Of a DNA stretch of 64,000 nucleotides, positions 25,922 to 35,827 are shown one piece after another; the first letter of the stretch is position 1, and the number at the start of each line of letters is the position of its first letter. Source of the stretch: Gammaproteobacteria bacterium (GTDB taxonomy: Bacteria > Pseudomonadota > Gammaproteobacteria > SZUA-140); the NCBI GenBank assembly GCA_016218365.1, contig JACREF010000012.1, forward strand, positions 1 to 64,000, read 5' to 3'. Under the pieces are notes generated by a model. The model had not been told where the DNA came from and searched no databases. It was given only the letters and a program-made list of their open reading frames with translations. The position numbers and the translations under genes were made by a program.

Positions 25922-26333
25922 CGCCAGGATCCAGATTGGCCAGGAATTCCGCGACCGTCTGGATGATGATCCCTGCCGTCACCTCGGGTTGGTTCATGTA
26001 CGGGCCAAAGTCCTTGATGTCTCCAGTCAGCAAATGGGTAGCGTTCGAGCGCATCGCCCCTTCGAGTATGGGTTTATCCTTATCGGGCAACGGGACCGGG
26101 CACAGCTTTCCGGGGCCGCTGGGGATCACGGTCATCCGCGCTGTGACTTGTTCCAGCGCGCCAAGCTGGGCTGGAAACTTCAGCCGGATGTTGTGTGCGG
26201 CCTCTTCGACGGCATAGGCGCTGGTCACCAGCTGCCAATGTCCGTGACTGCCCAGCTCGATGATGAAGGCCGCCTTACCGGATGGATTGTGGGCTGCGGT
26301 AAACAGCACATTGGCATCGAGAAACAATTTCAT
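25914..26333 (-). CDS. PIN domain toxin (VapC-like)
   Basis: The 139-aa protein begins MKLFLDANVLFTAA with the first PIN acidic residue (Asp6), has EEAAHN near residue 43 as the second, and HLLTGDIKDFGPY with the third acidic cluster near 104. These residues build the Mg-dependent RNase site. It follows an AbrB-type antitoxin with a 4-bp ATGA overlap, the typical VapBC-like operon. The stop codon falls within the end of repeat copy 2, so that repeat and this gene are joined without a spacer. Confidence 0.82.
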   Translation of the reverse strand: MKLFLDANVLFTAAHNPSGKAAFIIELGSHGHWQLVTSAYAVEEAAHNIRLKFPAQLGALEQVTARMTVIPSGPGKLCPVPLPDKDKPILEGAMRSNATHLLTGDIKDFGPYMNQPEVTAGIIIQTVAEFLANLDPGAR

Positions 26334-26584
26334 CGTGGCGTGCGGCCCAGCCGTTTTGTAACCGCCGCGCGTTCGCCCTGTTCCAGCTGGTCTTGCTGTT
26401 GCCAGCGGTCGATCTCGGCGTCGCTGTAGGTGTCGATCTCCATCACCACGGCCGGCCGCAGGACAATCTCGCCGTCGCGGTCTTCGACGGTGATGATGCC
26501 GCCGGGTTTGATGCCCAGTTTTTTGCGCATCGTGGCCGGCAGGGTGATCTGCCCGCGATCAGAGACTATGAGGTTTTCACGCAT
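26330..26584 (-). CDS. AbrB/MazE/SpoVT-type antitoxin
   Basis: The 84-aa protein has the swapped-hairpin AbrB domain: VSDRGQITLPATMRKKLGI followed by PGGIITVEDRDGEIVLRPA. The C-terminal 35 residues (DTYSDAEIDRWQQQDQ) are acidic and polar, suited to wrap the PIN toxin. It would bind its own promoter region just upstream (26585-26650), where the sequence is AT-rich. Toxin follows with a 4-bp overlap. Assignment to a VapB subtype is not attempted. Confidence 0.83.
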   Translation of the reverse strand: MRENLIVSDRGQITLPATMRKKLGIKPGGIITVEDRDGEIVLRPAVVMEIDTYSDAEIDRWQQQDQLEQGERAAVTKRLGRTPR

Positions 26585-26733
26585 GACTGGTCTCCAACAT
26601 TCAATTGATTTTCAGAATATCTGATTTTCAGTAATTATGCAATGCGCGATATCCTCGTCCAAAAGCATCCTTTTGTCAAGGATGCTTTATCTAGAATCAG
26701 GTCGTTTGGCAAGGCCACCAGAGCGCCTCTCCA

Positions 26734-26787
26734 GTCGCCCACAAACTGGCCGAGGCCGCGCATGAGATGAAACGCAAGGCCTCGTAG
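26734..26787 (+). pseudogene. hicB 3' remnant, second
   Basis: The last 17 codons of a hicB-like frame (core VAHKLAEAAHEMKRKAS) plus stop are present, nearly identical to the remnant at 25659-25730. Nothing upstream continues the frame. It marks the distal boundary of the toxin-antitoxin island. Confidence 0.65.
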
Positions 26788-26902
26788 ACGGACTGGATGG
26801 TAGCGGTACTCGTGATGATCAAGTGCGGTGACCTGTCACCGCTTCGGTGGCCGCATGCCTGAAAGCGGCGTCGTGAGCCGCGCTTCACAGGCAAAACATG
26901 AC
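26734..26902 (+). repeat. hicB-tail structured repeat, copy 3 (truncated)
   Basis: Same order as copies 1 and 2: hicB tail, perfect 18-bp palindrome GCGGTGAC-CT-GTCACCGC (26825-26842), then stem GCGGC/GCCGC (26865-26881) and the CACAGGCAAAACATGACGCGG motif region. It stops at about 26902, where the array of short hairpin repeats takes over. Confidence 0.72.
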
Positions 26903-26939
26903 GCGGTGGCAGCTTTGCCGTGGTATGGGTGGCAGGAGG

Positions 26940-27340
26940 TAGCCTGAATAGCGCACAGCGCGTATCGAAGGGCCTGTCCTGAGTAGCGGCGCGTATCGAA
27001 GGGCCTGTCCTGAGTAGCGCATAGCGCGTATCGAAGGGTGTAATGACATGAGGTGACCGTTCATGGTTCGATACGGCGCTACGCGCCTACTCACCACGAA
27101 CGGGCGTTGTGACGCTGGGCCTGCTCACACTACGAACGGGGTTGTGGCGCTAGACTACTCGCACCACGAACGGGTGGATGTGGCGCTGGCGCGTATTCTC
27201 ACCATGAACTGAACTCTCTCCCGCTCGTCCTGAGTAGCAATGCGGAGCATTGCGTATCGAAGGATCAAAGGGCCTGTCCTGAGTAGCGCACAGCGCGTAC
27301 CGAAGGGCCTGTCCTGAGTGGCGTCGCATAGCAGCGCCTA
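26940..27340. repeat. Array of short hairpin (REP-like) repeats
   Basis: Multiple units share the flanks GTCCTGAGTAG and GTATCGAAGGGCC around a short self-complementary centre such as GCGCACAGCGCG, mixed with units of the form GGTTCGATAC...CTACTCACCACGAACGG. No gene is seen here. The array abuts the 3' end of the flippase gene. Related arrays occur at 28755-29212 and 31482-31735. Confidence 0.8.
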
Positions 27341-27344
27341 TGGA

Positions 27345-28682
27345 TCAATGCCGGATCAATGACAACAACCTGTTTGGCCGCAGCAGATCGCGCAGCCTGA
27401 CATGGGTCCAGATCCCGAGCCGCCGCTGCACTGCCAGCGTCATCAGGATGTTCTGCGATGCCATCGACAGCGCATAGCTGGCCGCCACCGCCACGGCGCC
27501 GTAGTGGCGGACCAGCAGCGCGGCACTGGTCAGCGCCAGCAGGCCGTTGCCCACGGTGATGAGCATCACCGTCTTCTGGTGACCGGTCATCATCAGCGTC
27601 AGCCCGCACGACCCGGTCAGGGCATTGAGCAGATTGCCGCTGGCGAGTAATGCCAGCAACAGCGCCCCCTGTGCATAAAAGTCGCCATAGATGATACCGA
27701 GCAGCGCGCCGCCAAACAGCAGGTAGCACGCATAGATCACCAGCGCCGGCAGTGCGACCAATGTTGCGGCGCCACGGATCATCTTTTCGAGGCGGCGCAT
27801 GTCGCCGGCGACGTGCAGCTCGGCGATGTTCGACGGGATCACCGCGTTGATCATCGTCAGCGGCAGGATGATCAGCGCCGCCAGCTCGACCACAGCGCCA
27901 TAGATCGCGACGCTATGCTTGTCCAGCGTGGCGCCAACGATCCACAGGTCAGCCTGGCTGAGAAAGAAATAGGTCGCCTGGATGATCCACATCGGCCACG
28001 CCATCGTCAGCAACTCGCGCGCGCCCATGCTGCGATCGGCCGCGGCGCGCGGTAGCCGCAGCCACAGAAAGAATGCCGAGATGCTCGCGGCGCCAACGGT
28101 GGCAAACAGGCCCAGCTCGACCATCAGCTGCAGATCGGCCTGGTGGTACAACCACCAGGCCGAGACGATGGCCGCCGCGTTCAGCAATGAGCTGAGCAAG
28201 GCGCTCAGCAGCGTCGCGAGATGGATCGCCTGCAGGCCGCGAAAGCTCTCGGTGATGAAGACCTGGAGCGGCGCGCAAAGGATCAATAACGCAACCAGCG
28301 GTGTCAGCTCGGCGATCACCGGTGCGTTAAACACCACCCGTCCCAGCCAGTCGCCCAGCCCCAACACAAACAGCGCCGCGGTCAATGCCGCAGAGAGGGC
28401 GGTCAGCCGCAGACCAAGGCGGATGGCCTGACGCGAGCGGCCCGGCGTGCCCTGCGCCCGGTCCTCACCGAGGATGCGGACGATACACGCCGACAGGCCG
28501 CCTTGCGCCAGCGTCGAAAACAGCGTCACGAGGCTGAAGATCAGAAAATAGCGGCCCAGGTCATCGGGGGCCAGCAGCCGCGCCAGCATCGCGCTGATCG
28601 CCAATCCCAATGCGCCGCTGATCAGTCGGCCTGATGCCGCCCACAATCCACCGGTGATCAGCTTTCGTTTCAGGGATGACAT
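27345..28682 (-). CDS. Wzx-like polysaccharide flippase (MOP/PST family)
   Basis: The 445-aa integral membrane protein begins KRKLITGGLWAASGRLISGAL and has about 12 hydrophobic helices, with LARLLAPDDLGRYFLI after the first, the pattern of Wzx/RfbX-type lipid-linked oligosaccharide flippases. It would move an undecaprenyl-linked unit across the inner membrane for a Wzy-dependent pathway. No Wzy polymerase or glycosyltransferase lies next to it; it stands alone between repeat arrays. It is GC-rich like the backbone, unlike the main island. A role for the neighbouring ABC-exported polymer is not required. Confidence 0.85.
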   Translation of the reverse strand: MSSLKRKLITGGLWAASGRLISGALGLAISAMLARLLAPDDLGRYFLIFSLVTLFSTLAQGGLSACIVRILGEDRAQGTPGRSRQAIRLGLRLTALSAALTAALFVLGLGDWLGRVVFNAPVIAELTPLVALLILCAPLQVFITESFRGLQAIHLATLLSALLSSLLNAAAIVSAWWLYHQADLQLMVELGLFATVGAASISAFFLWLRLPRAAADRSMGARELLTMAWPMWIIQATYFFLSQADLWIVGATLDKHSVAIYGAVVELAALIILPLTMINAVIPSNIAELHVAGDMRRLEKMIRGAATLVALPALVIYACYLLFGGALLGIIYGDFYAQGALLLALLASGNLLNALTGSCGLTLMMTGHQKTVMLITVGNGLLALTSAALLVRHYGAVAVAASYALSMASQNILMTLAVQRRLGIWTHVRLRDLLRPNRLLSLIRH

Positions 28683-28754
28683 TGGCGCTTCTAGTACACG
28701 CTGTTGGTATGACTATCTTAGCTGATCCGCGACGAGATATCGCAACCCGCCTCT

Positions 28755-29212
28755 GAGTCATGGTTCGATACGCGGCTGACGCCGCTACTCACCACGAACG
28801 GCCTCCTTATGAGGCTGACGCCTGTCCTGAGTAGCGCGCAGCGCGTACCGAAGGGCCACTACTCACCACGAACGGATTTCTTAGGAAGGCTGGCGCCCGT
28901 CCTGAGTAGCGCGCAGCGCGTACCGAAGGGCCGCTGCTCACCACGTTCGGATATTTACCCGCTCGTCCTGAGTAGCGGCCTTGGCCGCGTATCGAAGGAT
29001 CGAAGGAGCGTAGAGTCTGCCCTGAGTCATGGTTCGATACGGCGCTGCGCGCCTACTCACCACGAACGGATTTCTTATGAGGCTGGCGCCCGTCCTGAGT
29101 AGCGCACAGCGCGTACCGAAGGGCCACTGCTCACCACGTTCGAACATTTACCCGTTCGTCCTGAGTAGCGGCCTTGGCCGCGTATCGAAGGGCCGCTACT
29201 CACCATGAACGG
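28755..29212. repeat. Array of short hairpin (REP-like) repeats downstream of groEL
   Basis: At least six units alternate between the GTCCTGAGTAG...CGAAGGGCC type and the GGTTCGATAC...CTCACCACGAACGG type, with varying palindromic centres (GCGGC-TGAC-GCCGC, CGGCCTTGGCCG, GGCGCTGCGCGCC). A 39-bp block at 28859-28897 recurs exactly in inverted orientation at 31556-31594, beyond groES, and approximately at 29053-29092. No coding function is seen in this 660-bp gap apart from the groEL terminator at its right end. Confidence 0.82.
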
Positions 29213-29276
29213 CCGCCTACTGTACGTCAGAATGTGAGAGTTATTATTGCGCGATAGATCACATAGTAATGCACCA

Positions 29277-29310
29277 TAAAAAAGCCCCGCCATCTCTGGC
29301 GGGGCCTTTG
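29277..29310 (-). terminator. Rho-independent terminator of groESL
   Basis: On the minus strand the sequence forms GGCCCCGCC-AGAGAT-GGCGGGGC followed by six T, beginning 33 bases after the groEL stop. A GC-rich stem with a short loop and a T-run is a textbook intrinsic terminator. Confidence 0.9.
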
Positions 29311-29342
29311 GTCTTTCCGATGGACTGGAAAGGCGGGACGAC

Positions 29343-31004
<1,662 letters not shown>

Positions 31005-31024
31005 TCAATTCCTGAAAATGACGA

Positions 31025-31318
31025 TTATTTGCCTTCGATGATTGCCATGATGTCCTCTTCGCGCAGGACCAGCAGATCTTCGTTGTTGATCTTTACTTCG
31101 TTACCGGAGTACTTGCCGAACAGCACCTGGTCGCCGACCTTGACGTCGAGCGGGCGCACGTCGCCGTTTTCAAGGATCTTGCCCTTGCCGATGGCAACGA
31201 CGACGCCGCGTACCGGCTTCTCGGTGGCGGAATCCGGGATCAGGATGCCGCCGGCGCTGGTCCGTTCTTCTTCCTGGCGGCGCACGATAACGCGATCATG
31301 CAGTGGACGAATGTTCAT
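31025..31318 (-). CDS. groES: 10 kDa co-chaperonin GroES
   Basis: The 97-aa protein [18 protein letters not shown] has the mobile loop ([18 protein letters not shown]) that contacts GroEL and the [22 protein letters not shown]-terminus of the family. The start is the second ATG (31318) because GGAGAG ends 6 bases before it, whereas the first ATG at 31324 directly abuts that site. It caps the GroEL ring. It is the first gene of the groESL operon, with CIRCE and promoter 69-125 bp upstream. Confidence 0.97.
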   Translation of the reverse strand: MNIRPLHDRVIVRRQEEERTSAGGILIPDSATEKPVRGVVVAIGKGKILENGDVRPLDVKVGDQVLFGKYSGNEVKINNEDLLVLREEDIMAIIEGK

Positions 31319-31386
31319 GAACATCTCTCCTTTAAATCTATATTGGTCAGATTGTTACAACCGTGTTGAGGATCACCGGGGACGAA

Positions 31387-31413
31387 TTGGCACTCCCCCC
31401 CGGAGAGTGCTAA
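31387..31413. promoter_or_regulatory. CIRCE operator (HrcA-binding)
   Basis: TTGGCACTC-9 bp-GAGTGCTAA matches the CIRCE consensus TTAGCACTC-N9-GAGTGCTAA with one mismatch. It lies just downstream of the -10 box, where HrcA would block groESL transcription until heat or folding stress. hrcA itself is not in the window. Confidence 0.93.
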
Positions 31414-31415
31414 CA

Positions 31416-31443
31416 ATGATAGGGCCGAAATCGGCTGAGTCAA
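31416..31443 (-). promoter_or_regulatory. groESL promoter (sigma-70 type)
   Basis: On the minus strand TTGACT (31438-31443) and TATCAT (31416-31421) are separated by 16 bp, close to the sigma-70 consensus. The CIRCE element begins two bases after the -10 hexamer. No clear sigma-32 box is seen. Confidence 0.8.
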
Positions 31444-31481
31444 GGGCGCAGGGGGAAAATATTTGCGGGGGAGGGGGCGGG

Positions 31482-31735
31482 TCCTTCGATACGCCATGCT
31501 CCGCATGGCTACTCAGGACGAACGGGGCGGGAATTGAGGCCGTTCATGGTGAGTAGGCGCCAGCCTTCCTAAGAAATCCGTTCGTGGTGAGTAGCGGCGT
31601 CAGCCGCGTATCGAACCATACGCCATGCTCCGCATGGCTACTCAGGACGAACGGGGGAGTTGAGGCTGTTCATGGCGAGCAACGGACCCAGGCCCGTCGT
31701 CGCAGTGAGTAGCGGCACCAGTTCAGTAGGTTGGG
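31482..31735. repeat. Array of short hairpin (REP-like) repeats upstream of groES
   Basis: Units of the same family as at 28755-29212, mostly in opposite orientation: two with the centre CCATGC-TCC-GCATGG and one with GCGGC-GTCA-GCCGC between GTGGTGAGTAG and GTATCGAACCAT. Contains the 39-bp block (31556-31594) that is the exact inverse of 28859-28897. It fills the gap between the fxsA 3' end and the groESL promoter. Confidence 0.8.
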
Positions 31736-31765
31736 CTGAATGCAATGAAGCCCAACGCCTCCCCG

Positions 31766-32215
31766 CTATTGATCGCGCCAGTACTCGCCATCGATGGTGC
31801 GCGGACCTGCCTTGCCCGGCTCCGGCCTGACCTCAGGGCGCGGACCGGGCGGTGGCGCGGCGCGGTGACCGCCGATATGACGGACCAGGTAGCGCCGGAT
31901 CAGCACCCGGCGCAACGGCCCGATCAGCATCAGCAGCGCCAGCGCATCGGTCAAAAATCCGGGGATGATCAGCAGGATCGCCGCGACCGCGCGTACCAGC
32001 CCCTCGAGCACCGGCACCGCCGGCAGCTCGCCGCGATTCAGCGTCATCTGGACACCGCGCAAGGTCATGCCGCCCAGGGCACGCAGCAGCGTCACGCCGA
32101 GCACGGCCGCGCTGATGACCAGCGCGAGCGTCGGCCATGCGCCGATCCGGCCGCCGACCTCGATGAACAGGTAGATCTCGACCACCGGGATCGATAACAA
32201 GGCCAGAAACCACAC
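31766..32215 (-). CDS. fxsA: FxsA family membrane protein
   Basis: The 149-aa protein has three to four hydrophobic segments: FLALLSIPVVEIYLFIEVG, TLALVISAAVLGVTLL and a third around residues 75-95 with LLIIPGFLTDALALLMLIG, matching FxsA. FxsA is an inner-membrane protein that, when overexpressed in E. coli, relieves phage T7 exclusion by F; its normal role is unknown. The start is GTG at 32215 with a GGGGG run 9 bases upstream. It is divergent from cutA, with about 93 bp between them holding both promoters. Confidence 0.9.
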   Translation of the reverse strand: MWFLALLSIPVVEIYLFIEVGGRIGAWPTLALVISAAVLGVTLLRALGGMTLRGVQMTLNRGELPAVPVLEGLVRAVAAILLIIPGFLTDALALLMLIGPLRRVLIRRYLVRHIGGHRAAPPPGPRPEVRPEPGKAGPRTIDGEYWRDQ

Positions 32216-32308
32216 CGTCTATACCCCCTGAACCATCAACTGGCACGCCGCGCCCACCACTTATAGTATATTACCCGCTTGGCCACAAACTGACGGATCG
32301 AACCTTTG

Positions 32309-32638
32309 ATGCACAACCGGCATATTGTCATGCTGACGACCTGTCCGGATATGGACTGCGCCGAGACCGTGGCCGCTCATCTGATCGACAACCAGCTCGC
32401 ATCCTGCGTCAACATCGTGCCGGGGGTGCGCTCGATCTACCGCTGGCAGGGCGAGACGCACCAGGACAACGAACTGCTGCTGCTGATCAAGACCCGCACC
32501 GAGCTCAGCGCCGCGGTGCAGGCGGCGATCGTCGAGGTCCATCCGTATCAGCAACCCGAGGCGATCGCACTGCCGATCCAGTCCGGGCTTGCCGGCTATC
32601 TGGCGTGGATCGATGACAACACGGCCACCCCGCAGTGA
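32309..32638 (+). CDS. cutA: Divalent-cation tolerance protein CutA
   Basis: The 109-aa protein has the CutA1 fold pattern: IVMLTTCPDMDCAETVA, LASCVNIVPGVRSIYRWQGE and EVHPYQQPEAIALPI, all strongly conserved. CutA1 forms very stable trimers and is linked to copper tolerance in E. coli, though the mechanism is unclear. The ATG at 32309 is chosen over the preceding TTG. Its stop overlaps the possible GTG start of dsbD, and the pairing cutA-dsbD (dipZ) is common in gammaproteobacteria. Confidence 0.95.
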   Translation: MHNRHIVMLTTCPDMDCAETVAAHLIDNQLASCVNIVPGVRSIYRWQGETHQDNELLLLIKTRTELSAAVQAAIVEVHPYQQPEAIALPIQSGLAGYLAWIDDNTATPQ

Positions 32639-32655
32639 GCACTGATGATAATGCC

Positions 32656-34530
32656 ATGACGTTGTGTGTCGCCCTGTGGTCCCGCCCGCTACGCCGCACA
32701 CTGACGCTGCTGGCGCTGTGGCTGGTGATGGCGCCGTTGCACGCCGACAGCAGCGGCCTGCTCGGCACGCTGTCGAACCGGCTGGGCCTCGGCGCGGCCG
32801 ACACCGGCACGTTTCTGCCGCCGGAGCGCGCCTTCATCTTCAGCGCCGAGGTCGTCGATGACCACACACTGCGCGCGCACTGGCAGATCGCCGATGACTA
32901 TTATCTGTATCGCGACAAGTTCCGCGTCGAGCTGACGGCCGCCCCGGCCGGCATCCGCCTCGGTGCGCCGCAGTTTCCGCCCGGCGGCGTCACCAAACAC
33001 GATGAGTATTTCGGGGATCAGGTGGTGTATTACCACGAGGTCGAGCTGCGGGTCCCGGTGCTGCGTAGCGGCACGGCGGACGGCGGCACATTGCAACTGA
33101 CTGCACACTATCAGGGCTGTGCCAGCGCCGGTTTTTGTTATCCGCCGCAACAGGCCAGCACCAGCCTGGCGCTGCCGGCCGCCGACGCGGCGGGCGCGGG
33201 CGGCTCCGAGCAACAGCGTTACGCCGCGGCGCTGTCCGGTGATCACCTGGCGCTGACGCTGCTGGGCTTCTTTGGCATCGGACTGCTGTTGTCGTTCTCG
33301 CCGTGCATGCTGCCGGTGTTCCCGATCCTGTCGACGCTGCTGGTCGGTGACAAGCGCGCGACCGCCAGCGCCAGTCATGGCTTCATGGTGGCGCTGGCCT
33401 ATGTGCTGCCGATGGCAATCGCCTATGCGGCGGCCGGCGTCTTTGCCGGCCTGTTCGGCCAGAACCTGCAGGTGCTGTTCCAGAATCCGTGGATCATCGG
33501 CAGCTTCAGCGCGCTGTTTGTCGTGCTGGCCTTGTCGATGTTCGGCTTTTATCAGCTGCAACTGCCGTCAGCATGGCAAAGCCGGCTCAACGATGTCGGC
33601 AATCGCCAGCCGCGCGGCAGCCTGCTCGGGGCCGCGATCATGGGGCTGCTGTCGGCACTGATCGTCGGACCGTGTGTCGCGGCGCCGCTGGCCGGCATCC
33701 TGATCTACATCAGCATGAGCGGCGATGGCTGGCTCGGCGGGCTGGCGCTGTTTGTCATGGGGCTGGGCATGGGTGCGCCGCTGCTGCTGCTCGGCGCCTC
33801 GGCCGGCCGGCTGCTGCCGAAGGTCGGCGGCTGGATGGAGAACATCAAGCAGGTGTTCGGTGTGTTGTTGCTCGGTCTGGCGATCTGGATGCTGGAGCGT
33901 ATCGCGCCCGCAGCGCTGACGATGCTGCTGTGGGCGGCGCTGCTGATCAGCAGTGCGATCTTCCTCGGTGCGCTCGATCGCCTCGAACCCGAGGCCACCG
34001 GCTGGCGCCGGCTGTGGAAGGCCAGCGGCATCCTGCTGCTGATCTACGGCGGACTGCTGATCGTCGGCGTCAGCACCGGCTCCAGCGATGTATTCCGGCC
34101 GCTGGACCGGTTGACGCTGCCCGGCAACCGGCCGGCGGCCGCGGCGACCCGGAGCACCGACGAGCTGCTGTTCCAGCCGGTCAAGGGCATCGCGGGCCTG
34201 CAGCAGGCCTTGCAGCAGGCGCGGGGCCGGCCGGTGCTGCTGGATTTCTATGCCGACTGGTGTGTCGAATGCAAGCGTATGGCCAAGACGACGTTTGCCG
34301 ATCCGGCGCTGCGCCAGCAGCTGGCGGATGTGGTCATGCTGCAGACCGATGTCACCGCCAACGATGCCGATGACCAGGCCCTGCTGCAACGTTATCAGCT
34401 GTTCGGTCCGCCGGCCTTGCTGTTCTTCGACGCCCGCGGCCAGGAACTGCCCGACTACCGGCTGATCGGCTATCTCGCTGCCGATCCACTGCGGGCGCGG
34501 GTGCGCGACGCCTTCCAGATCCAGGGATAA
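32656..34530 (+). CDS. dsbD: Thiol:disulfide interchange protein DsbD
   Basis: The protein of about 624 aa has a signal-like N-terminus (hydrophobic LLALWLVMAPL), an alpha domain with the redox pair in CASAGFCYPP, an eight-helix membrane core with SFSPCMLPVFPI and IVGPCVAAPLAG holding the two core cysteines, and a C-terminal thioredoxin domain with YADWCVECK. It carries electrons from cytoplasmic thioredoxin to periplasmic partners. All six redox cysteines are present. Start ATG 32656 is assumed; GTG at 32635 would overlap cutA by 4 bp. The next gene is a TlpA-like thioredoxin 5 bp on, a probable recipient. Confidence 0.95.
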   Translation: MTLCVALWSRPLRRTLTLLALWLVMAPLHADSSGLLGTLSNRLGLGAADTGTFLPPERAFIFSAEVVDDHTLRAHWQIADDYYLYRDKFRVELTAAPAGIRLGAPQFPPGGVTKHDEYFGDQVVYYHEVELRVPVLRSGTADGGTLQLTAHYQGCASAGFCYPPQQASTSLALPAADAAGAGGSEQQRYAAALSGDHLALTLLGFFGIGLLLSFSPCMLPVFPILSTLLVGDKRATASASHGFMVALAYVLPMAIAYAAAGVFAGLFGQNLQVLFQNPWIIGSFSALFVVLALSMFGFYQLQLPSAWQSRLNDVGNRQPRGSLLGAAIMGLLSALIVGPCVAAPLAGILIYISMSGDGWLGGLALFVMGLGMGAPLLLLGASAGRLLPKVGGWMENIKQVFGVLLLGLAIWMLERIAPAALTMLLWAALLISSAIFLGALDRLEPEATGWRRLWKASGILLLIYGGLLIVGVSTGSSDVFRPLDRLTLPGNRPAAAATRSTDELLFQPVKGIAGLQQALQQARGRPVLLDFYADWCVECKRMAKTTFADPALRQQLADVVMLQTDVTANDADDQALLQRYQLFGPPALLFFDARGQELPDYRLIGYLAADPLRARVRDAFQIQG

Positions 34531-34535
34531 CCCAC

Positions 34536-35168
34536 ATGACCCGTACTCGACTGGCACTGTCTCTGCTGCTCGGCATCTCGGCGCTCGGGCTGACCGCCGT
34601 GGCCGGCTATCAATTATATAAGGCGACCGTGACGCCGCAGGCCGCCGCCCCGGCCAACTCGCCGTCGGCGCTGATGGGGGCGGCCATGGATGCCTCCGAT
34701 GCGACTGTCTCCGATACGGATGTCTCCGCTGCCGCCGCGACGGTGATGCTGACCCGGCGCCCGGACCTGACACTGCCCGATGACCACGGCCTGCCGCGCT
34801 CGCTGTCGGAATGGGACGGCAAGGTCATCGTGCTGAACTTCTGGGCCACCTGGTGCCAGCCGTGCCAGCGCGAGATCCCGATGTTCATCGAACAACAGGC
34901 CAAGCTGGCCGCGCAGGGGGTGCAATTCATCGGCGTGTCGTTTGATGACCGCCAGGCCGTCGAGACCTTCGGCCAGCGCACCGGTATCCGCTTCAACTAT
35001 CCGATCCTGATCGGTGAAGATGCGGCCATCGACGCCGCCAAGCAGTATGGCAATGACTTCGGCATCCTGCCCTATACCGTCATCATCGACCGCCGCGGCA
35101 TGCTGCGCGACCAGAAGTTCGGCCAGATCGACCGGGACGAACTCGAGGCGGCGCTGCGCGGCCTGTAG
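34536..35168 (+). CDS. TlpA/ResA-like periplasmic thioredoxin
   Basis: The 210-aa protein has an N-terminal membrane anchor or signal (LALSLLLGISALGLTAVAGY), a linker of about 50 polar residues and a thioredoxin domain with FWATWCQPCQREIP (WCxPC site) near residue 108 and the cis-proline region GILPYTVIID. Such proteins reduce cytochrome apoproteins or other periplasmic thiols and take electrons from DsbD, encoded 5 bp upstream. It probably stays anchored facing the periplasm. About 200 bp follow before aroQ. Confidence 0.88.
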   Translation: MTRTRLALSLLLGISALGLTAVAGYQLYKATVTPQAAAPANSPSALMGAAMDASDATVSDTDVSAAAATVMLTRRPDLTLPDDHGLPRSLSEWDGKVIVLNFWATWCQPCQREIPMFIEQQAKLAAQGVQFIGVSFDDRQAVETFGQRTGIRFNYPILIGEDAAIDAAKQYGNDFGILPYTVIIDRRGMLRDQKFGQIDRDELEAALRGL

Positions 35169-35366
35169 CCGCTGCTGGACCCCGCTTTTGTCTATAACTG
35201 CGATGATCACGCGGTCAACGACCGGCAAATCCGGTCGCCGCTGGCGATCGGCAGCGAATCCGTCTGGACAAGCCCCAAACCCGGTGTTATCGTAGCCCCG
35301 CTGCTGAAGTGGGACGAACGTCCGCCAGTTGGCAGCCAACAGCGGCAAATCTACAGAAAACGGCAC

Positions 35367-35822
35367 ATGGCTAACATACTGCTGCTCAATGGACCCAACC
35401 TGAACCTGCTCGGCAGCCGCGAGCCCGCTCACTATGGCAGCGACTCGCTGGCGCAGATCGTCGCGCGGCTCGAACAGCTGTGCACGGCGGCCGGCCATAC
35501 GCTCTCCCATCTGCAGAGCAATGCCGAACATGAGCTGGTCGGGCGCGTCCAGCAGGCGCGCGATGACGGCACGGCATTTATCCTTATCAATCCGGCGGCC
35601 TTTACCCACAGCAGCGTCGCGTTGCGCGATGCGCTGGCCGCGGTGCAGATCCCGTTCATCGAAATCCATCTGTCCAATGTGCACGCCCGCGAGGCATTCC
35701 GTGCCCATTCCTATTTTTCTGACCTGGCCGTCGGCGTCATCAGCGGCCTGGGTGCGATCGGTTATGAACTGGCGCTGCAGGCAGCGTTCCAGCGTCTGAA
35801 CCCAAACTACAAGGCAAAGTGA
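35367..35822 (+). CDS. aroQ: 3-dehydroquinate dehydratase, type II
   Basis: The 151-aa protein begins [20 protein letters not shown] and has [36 protein letters not shown] and GAIGYELAL, the type II DHQase pattern with its catalytic Tyr/Arg loop and His in the AHS motif. It dehydrates 3-dehydroquinate in the shikimate pathway. Its stop is 5 bases before the accB ATG, so it is part of the aroQ-accB-accC operon found across gammaproteobacteria. Length is normal. Confidence 0.96.
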   Translation: MANILLLNGPNLNLLGSREPAHYGSDSLAQIVARLEQLCTAAGHTLSHLQSNAEHELVGRVQQARDDGTAFILINPAAFTHSSVALRDALAAVQIPFIEIHLSNVHAREAFRAHSYFSDLAVGVISGLGAIGYELALQAAFQRLNPNYKAK

Positions 35823-35827
35823 TCACC

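Noticed and set aside
23967-26902. The hicB-tail repeats as integron attC sites with gene cassettes
   Set aside because: No RYYYAAC/GTTRRRY pair was found, the enclosed operons face both ways, and no integrase gene is present. Toxin-antitoxin cassettes in integrons normally share one orientation.
26940-29212. CRISPR array
   Set aside because: Units are imperfect, unevenly spaced, palindromic and in both orientations; spacing sequences are themselves repeats, and no cas gene is present.
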